DNA of 17,591 nt, taken from positions 1-17,591 of the forward strand of contig JAXDLH010000235.1 in assembly GCA_034666705.1 (NCBI GenBank), written 5' to 3'. The translations under genes and the position numbers were made by a program. The DNA comes from JAXDLH01 sp034666705 (GTDB taxonomy: Bacteria; Chloroflexota; UBA6077; SHYK01). Below the pieces are notes generated by a model, which did no database searches, was not told where the DNA came from, and worked only from the letters and a program-made list of their open reading frames with translations. Shown here piece by piece: positions 14,601-17,591 of this stretch. Position 1 is the first letter of the stretch; each line of letters opens with the position of its first letter.

Positions 14601-14636
14601 GAGATCGAGCGCGCCAGGTTCTATCGCCGCTGTCAT
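11601..14636 (-). CDS. treY: Maltooligosyl trehalose synthase TreY
   Basis: This 1011-residue GH13-family enzyme isomerises the terminal alpha-1,4 bond of maltodextrins to alpha-1,1, giving maltooligosyl trehalose for TreZ to cleave. The N-terminus has the TreY hallmark ATYRLQLNAGFTF, then YTSPILQARAGSSHGYD and LLDVVPNHM. The likely catalytic residues are D356 (nucleophile, GLRIDHPDG), E422 (acid/base, FVVAEKIL) and D667 (ATSTHDTKR); all are intact. The late motif SPGVPDIYQGTELWDLSLVDPDNRR is also typical. It is at the long end for TreY, with a charged helical insert near residues 215-290. ATG 14636 overlaps the upstream GH57 stop (ATGA), so the two are translationally coupled. A longer reading starting at 14783 is rejected because it lies inside the GH57 gene. 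Confidence 0.96.
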   Translation of the reverse strand: MTAAIEPGALDLKLQRIAAGVHIPGATYRLQLNAGFTFRDAAAIVPYLHALGITDVYTSPILQARAGSSHGYDITDHSRLNPELGTPADFAALVEALHAHSMGMLLDVVPNHMSIGEATNVWWLDVLENGPAAAHAPYFDVDWSPVKPELRNKVLLPILEDQFGKVLESGKLQLRFAEGAFWITYYETKLPVGPQTYSDILGCHLPELITTLGEEDAHVQELESILTAIKYLPSPSETAPEKRAERNREKEVIKRRIAALHQQSFEVRATIDRTIGEFNGDVHDPASFDLMDRLVGQQAYRLAFWRVSSEEINYRRFFDVNDLAAIRVESHPVFEATHAVVFDLLRQGAVDGLRIDHPDGLWDPRSYFGQLQARYLEDRLQGELGANVDRGAIAAAVGRFLEQREAHPNTGPHQWPLFVVAEKILAENEPLPADWAVNGTTGYEFLNLVSSVFVDSRNARELDQTYRAFAGPQTSFRNLTNTTRKMIMLVSLASEINTLSHQLERLAERNRRYRDFTLNSLTFAVREVIAALPVYRTYVTAEVPADERDESYVQAAVAEAKRRNPRTAASIFDFIGDTVLLRNIESFSTEDRPSVVEFAMKLQQVTGPVMAKGIEDTAFYVYNRLVSLNDVGGDPSRVGVQLREFHARNEARLCQWPHSLLATSTHDTKRSEDVRARINVISEIPREWRAAVGRWGKMNAAHRTNAGGTPAPDHNDEYLLYQTLVGAWPDTDPTPEELAVLRERIGGYMLKATKEAKTHTSWINPNEAYDEAIQEFVGRVLADPEHNAFLADFCSLQRRIAHHGRLNALSQTLLKLTSPGVPDIYQGTELWDLSLVDPDNRRPVDYAARRAELASLEPAFEGDAETLAELLASLTSDLARPGAKLFLIARVLNYRRRHPDLFTRGGYTPCDGRGPAGRHVVAFMREWVGEHVIVIAPRLTVGLVSDIGRLPLGETVWKETAVEVPTRSADRYRNWLTGEVLDVKPRGRTRELAMSEILKQFPVALLEPVTV

Positions 14637-17062
14637 TGCGGTACGCGCACGCCCAGCCGTTCTCCCAACGCGGCGAAGCGCTGTTCCCAGAGTCGTGCGC
14701 TTGCGTCCCCTTGTTGGGCACGCCAGTGAGTCTGGGGATAGGTCGCGTGGAGGACCTCCCAATAGAGGTTCTGGGCGGTCCACAGATCGACCGGAAACGG
14801 CAGCTCGCGAATCAGGCCGGTCAGGCCGTCGAGTCGCTCGAGGAGCTCCTGATCGGAGGGTTCGGCGCGCAGCCGCGCGACCAGTCGCTCGAGCGTTCGC
14901 TCCATTGCATGCCCGAGCCCGGCTGCATCGAGTGTCACGTCGGTTTCTCTCGCCTCCCGAAGCAGGCTCCGTACGCGGTCCAGATCGACGTCGTCGCTGC
15001 TGATCTCGCGACGCAGATCGGTTGTCAGGACGAGCTCGGCCGCGGCCTGCAGCGCACGCGGTCGAGGCACGCCAATATCCCCGAGCATCCGCATGAGTGG
15101 CGCGTGGTGCTCGTATACCTGACGGTAGGTCGTCTCGGCCTCGTCGAGTGTGGATTGCAATATGAATGCCAGAATCTCACGTTGCTCATCGCGAAAGAGC
15201 GACTTCAGCGAATATGTGGCGCCGTTGAAGCGCTTATCGAGCACGAGAATGACCTGGGCAAGGTCGGCCTGTTCGAAGAGCGGGGTGATCTCGTCTACCA
15301 AACCCACGTAAGTCTGCTGGTCGCGGTCGCCGGCGACGCCGGCTCGCAGGTTGTGGTCGCCAAGGTGGACGACTCCGACGGTGAGAGGAGCCGACTCGCG
15401 GGTGATGTCCGAGGTGACTTTCAAGCGGCCAATTGCGACCTTGGCGTGCCCTGCCTGCATTGTCCGATAGGCGTCGCGTTGGACGTCATAGCAGTAGAGC
15501 TGCGTCCGATCGGCGTACGGTTCGAACAGCGAGCTGACCGCGTAGTGGGCGGCCACCTTCGGCAAGTTCACTGCCGCTGGCTTCACGAGCCGCTCGTATA
15601 CCTTGCTGCCATCTCCAAATATCGCGACGTTGCTCTTTGCGCGTTGCAGCATCCGGATGAAACGGGACTCGACCTGGATGCCCAATGCCTCGTGCGCGAG
15701 CTGCATTGCCCGTCCCGCATACTGCAAGCATTGCACCGTCTCGATGCCCGAGATCTCGTCGAAGAACCAACCACAGCTCGTGTACATGAGCAGCAGATGG
15801 CGCTGCATCTCGAGCATCTGCAGCGCCCTGGTTTGCTCGCTCGGGCTGAGCGGGTGAGACTGGTGCGTCTGGAGGAAGGCGTCGACGTTCGCGCGCGATC
15901 GGTCGAGAACCACCTGGACGTAGGCGTCGCGCGCCGCCCATGGGTCGGCGAGGATCTGCCCGGCCTGCTCCTCGAACGGTGTCGCCAGCGTGTCGCGCAG
16001 CCGGTCCAACGATTGTCGCAGCGGACCTCGCCACGACTGGCTCCAGCCCGATTGATTGCCGGAGTTGCAGCCGCAATCGCTGCGCCAGCGCTCGATCCCG
16101 TGCGCGCAGCTCCATGCCGTACGCTCGACGATCTCTACTTCGTGGGTGGGTGGGCATATTTCGAGATATTCACTGTAGTTCGTGAGGCGAGCCAGGTCGT
16201 TCGCCTCGATATGATGGAGCGCATAGGCAAGGGCCATGTCGCCAAACCGGTGATGGTGACCATAGGTCTCCCCATCCGTCGCGATGTGGAGCAGTTGGGG
16301 GCGCTCCCGTGTCTCGGAGAAGCCGCCGAGGAGCCGATTGGCGAACCGCTCGCCGTTTGCCAGGAGCCCCTCGAAGGCGACCGCGCGCGAGATTGGCCCA
16401 TCGTAAAAGTAAAGAGCCAGCCGGCGTCCCGATGGGAGGCGGATCTCGTAGGGCATGGTCGGGTCGACGCGAGCTCCACTGACGTCAGTCCATTCGCTTG
16501 TCCCGATCTTCCGCACTCGCTGCGCCTGATGGGGCGCCAGAATCGTGAAGCGGATTCCGCACCAGGCGAGGGCTTCGAGTGTCTCGAGGTCAACCGCGGT
16601 CTCTGGCAGCCACATGCCTTCGGGTGAGCGTCCGAAGCGCGCCTCGAAGTCTTTGATGCCCCAGCGGACCTGCGTGTATTTGTCGCGCAGGTTCGCCAGG
16701 GGCATGATGATGTGGTTGTATGCCTGCGCGATCGCCGAGCCGTGCCCGGAGAAGTACTGCTGGCTCTGCCGATCGGCGTTGATGATCGCCATATAGGCAG
16801 AAGGCGCTGCCTGCTCCATCCAGCTCAGCAGGGTTGGGCCGAAATTGAAGCTCATATGAGCGTAGTTATTGGAGATGTCGATGATGCGATTCTGGCTGTC
16901 GAGGATGCGCGATGCTGCATTGGGGGCATAACACTCCGCGGTAATCCGCTCGTTCCAGTCGTGAAACGGATAGGCGGAGTCCTGCAGCTCGATCGCCTCG
17001 AGCCAGGGGTTTTCGCGCGGTGGCTGATAGAAGTGGCCATGTACGCAGATGAAGTGGTCCAT
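14633..17062 (-). CDS. GH57 glycosidase with a DUF3536-type C-terminal domain
   Basis: This 809-residue protein is a GH57 family enzyme. The N-terminal motif HGHFYQPPRENPW (8-20) is the GH57 HQP-type motif. The likely nucleophile is E154 in GMWLPETAVD, and the acid/base is D263 in HIATDGETYGHHH. From about residue 310 the sequence (HGIERWRSDCGCNSG, then a long helical region) matches the DUF3536 architecture. GH57 enzymes act on alpha-glucans as amylases, 4-alpha-glucanotransferases or branching enzymes; the activity of this branch is not settled from sequence. The ATG at 17062 has AAGG and AGG upstream. A longer reading from 17218 is rejected because it overlaps treZ. It lies between treZ (28 bases upstream) and treY (ATGA overlap), so it probably shapes the glucan substrate for trehalose synthesis. 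Confidence 0.92.
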   Translation of the reverse strand: MDHFICVHGHFYQPPRENPWLEAIELQDSAYPFHDWNERITAECYAPNAASRILDSQNRIIDISNNYAHMSFNFGPTLLSWMEQAAPSAYMAIINADRQSQQYFSGHGSAIAQAYNHIIMPLANLRDKYTQVRWGIKDFEARFGRSPEGMWLPETAVDLETLEALAWCGIRFTILAPHQAQRVRKIGTSEWTDVSGARVDPTMPYEIRLPSGRRLALYFYDGPISRAVAFEGLLANGERFANRLLGGFSETRERPQLLHIATDGETYGHHHRFGDMALAYALHHIEANDLARLTNYSEYLEICPPTHEVEIVERTAWSCAHGIERWRSDCGCNSGNQSGWSQSWRGPLRQSLDRLRDTLATPFEEQAGQILADPWAARDAYVQVVLDRSRANVDAFLQTHQSHPLSPSEQTRALQMLEMQRHLLLMYTSCGWFFDEISGIETVQCLQYAGRAMQLAHEALGIQVESRFIRMLQRAKSNVAIFGDGSKVYERLVKPAAVNLPKVAAHYAVSSLFEPYADRTQLYCYDVQRDAYRTMQAGHAKVAIGRLKVTSDITRESAPLTVGVVHLGDHNLRAGVAGDRDQQTYVGLVDEITPLFEQADLAQVILVLDKRFNGATYSLKSLFRDEQREILAFILQSTLDEAETTYRQVYEHHAPLMRMLGDIGVPRPRALQAAAELVLTTDLRREISSDDVDLDRVRSLLREARETDVTLDAAGLGHAMERTLERLVARLRAEPSDQELLERLDGLTGLIRELPFPVDLWTAQNLYWEVLHATYPQTHWRAQQGDASARLWEQRFAALGERLGVRVPQ

Positions 17063-17090
17063 CGACCTGCCTTGAGTTATTTCACCGAGA

Positions 17091-17591
17091 TTATTGCAGG
17101 CGTGCGGGGACTCGCTCGAAGACGACGAAAGAGAGCGGCGCCAGGCAAAGCCGAAGCGCACTCTCGCCGACGATGTCGTCAGGCGGGCCTTCCCCGTTCC
17201 CATTCCAGGTCGGGTCATCAGAGTCCAGCAGTTTGCGCCATGCGCCGCCCGGGATGCGTACCTTGATCTCAGCAGTCTCTTCGGCGAAATTGAACGCGAC
17301 CAGCGTGTCGCCGCCTAAGCTGCTGCGCATCGCGGTCAGGGTATTGCTCGGCACGTGCGTCTGCACGCTATAGCCATTGGCCTCGAGGGACTCGACCGGC
17401 GGCAACTCGCGACGCAGTGCAATCAAGCGCCGATAAAAGGCACGCAGGGCCAGTTGCTCAGGCAAAACCTCCTCCCGCCTCAGCCTCGATTGCTGGAACG
17501 TCGCCTCATCCTGCGGATCGGGCACCTCGCCTTGCCAGGCGAACGATGCGAACTCGTCGCGCCGTCCACGGCGGACCGCCTCGATCAAGTC
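17091..17591 (-). CDS. treZ: Maltooligosyl trehalose trehalohydrolase TreZ, C-terminal part
   Basis: The reverse strand is open from the window edge to the stop at 17091, giving the last 167 residues; the N-terminus and catalytic residues are outside. The sequence EAVRRGRRDEFASFAW, then GEVPDPQDEATFQQS, matches the conserved late part of TreZ. A C-terminal beta-sandwich follows, with residues such as TLVAFNFAEE and LAPLSFVVFE. TreZ (GH13) releases trehalose from maltooligosyl trehalose made by TreY. The apparent start at 17588 is a TTG inside the coding frame and not a real start, because the frame continues (Asp-Leu) to the edge. It is the first of the visible trehalose genes, 28 bases before the GH57 gene. 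Confidence 0.88.
   Translation of the reverse strand, partial: DLIEAVRRGRRDEFASFAWQGEVPDPQDEATFQQSRLRREEVLPEQLALRAFYRRLIALRRELPPVESLEANGYSVQTHVPSNTLTAMRSSLGGDTLVAFNFAEETAEIKVRIPGGAWRKLLDSDDPTWNGNGEGPPDDIVGESALRLCLAPLSFVVFERVPARLQ

Noticed and set aside
14637..14783. N-terminal extension of TreY to 14783
   Set aside because: It lies inside the GH57 gene. ATG 14636 gives an ATGA overlap and places the start about 26 residues before the TreY N-terminal motif.
14636..16627. 663-codon plus-strand ORF opposite the GH57 gene
   Set aside because: It is antisense to a strongly supported GH57 gene. Its protein has no recognisable domain, and long antisense frames are common in GC-rich genes.
17063..17218. 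N-terminal extension of the GH57 ORF to 17218
   Set aside because: It overlaps the conserved end of treZ. The GH57 motif begins immediately after ATG 17062.
1..17591. CRISPR arrays, insertion sequences, tRNA or rRNA genes
   Set aside because: I found no regularly spaced direct repeats, transposase or integrase motifs, tRNA-like cloverleaf or rRNA sequence on reading both strands.

Overview
This window is GC-rich bacterial chromosomal DNA with tightly packed genes, several GTG/ATG starts and three four-base ATGA stop/start overlaps. No tRNA, rRNA, insertion sequence, integrase or CRISPR array was seen. The TreY-TreZ trehalose route, the GH57/DUF3536 enzyme and the Cache-HAMP receptor fit a free-living, probably soil or sediment, bacterium. 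The sequence alone does not place it in a phylum.

Layout. (1) Positions 1-2352, minus strand: a partial cupin dioxygenase-like gene, a nine-repeat ankyrin protein and a DJ-1/PfpI-family protein. (2) Positions 2353-2727: a divergent intergenic region with weak regulatory candidates. (3) Positions 2728-8793, plus strand: six genes with gaps of 28 bases or less, or overlaps: MinD/ParA-like ATPase, small winged-helix protein, NTT-like membrane transporter, KamA-family radical SAM enzyme, Cache-HAMP receptor without an output domain, and an ATP-grasp ligase. A seventh gene on the same strand (9016-9609) encodes a cyclic-nucleotide-binding protein without a DNA-binding domain. (4) Positions 9801-17591, minus strand: treZ (partial), a GH57/DUF3536 glycosidase and treY, then a 73-codon small ORF and a GT4-type glycosyltransferase.

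The most interesting part is region 3. The receptor and the cyclic-nucleotide-binding protein are unrelated in their sensing halves. Both end in the same ungapped 37-residue module, identical at 20 of 37 positions, with a TDFF/SDFF core and a basic MRxRH end. This module stands where a kinase, cyclase, chemotaxis or helix-turn-helix domain would normally be. It may be a shared docking or coiled-coil element that carries an extracellular signal and a cyclic-nucleotide signal to a common partner, perhaps the MinD-like ATPase. The KamA homologue and the ATP-grasp enzyme suggest that the locus makes and conjugates a beta-amino acid or related compound, with the NTT-like protein as its transporter. 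Physiological function and partner assignments are inference.

Region 4 is conventional: TreY and TreZ make trehalose from alpha-glucan, and the GH57 enzyme and GT4 protein probably trim or build that glucan. A stress or osmotic link between regions 3 and 4 is possible but rests only on proximity.
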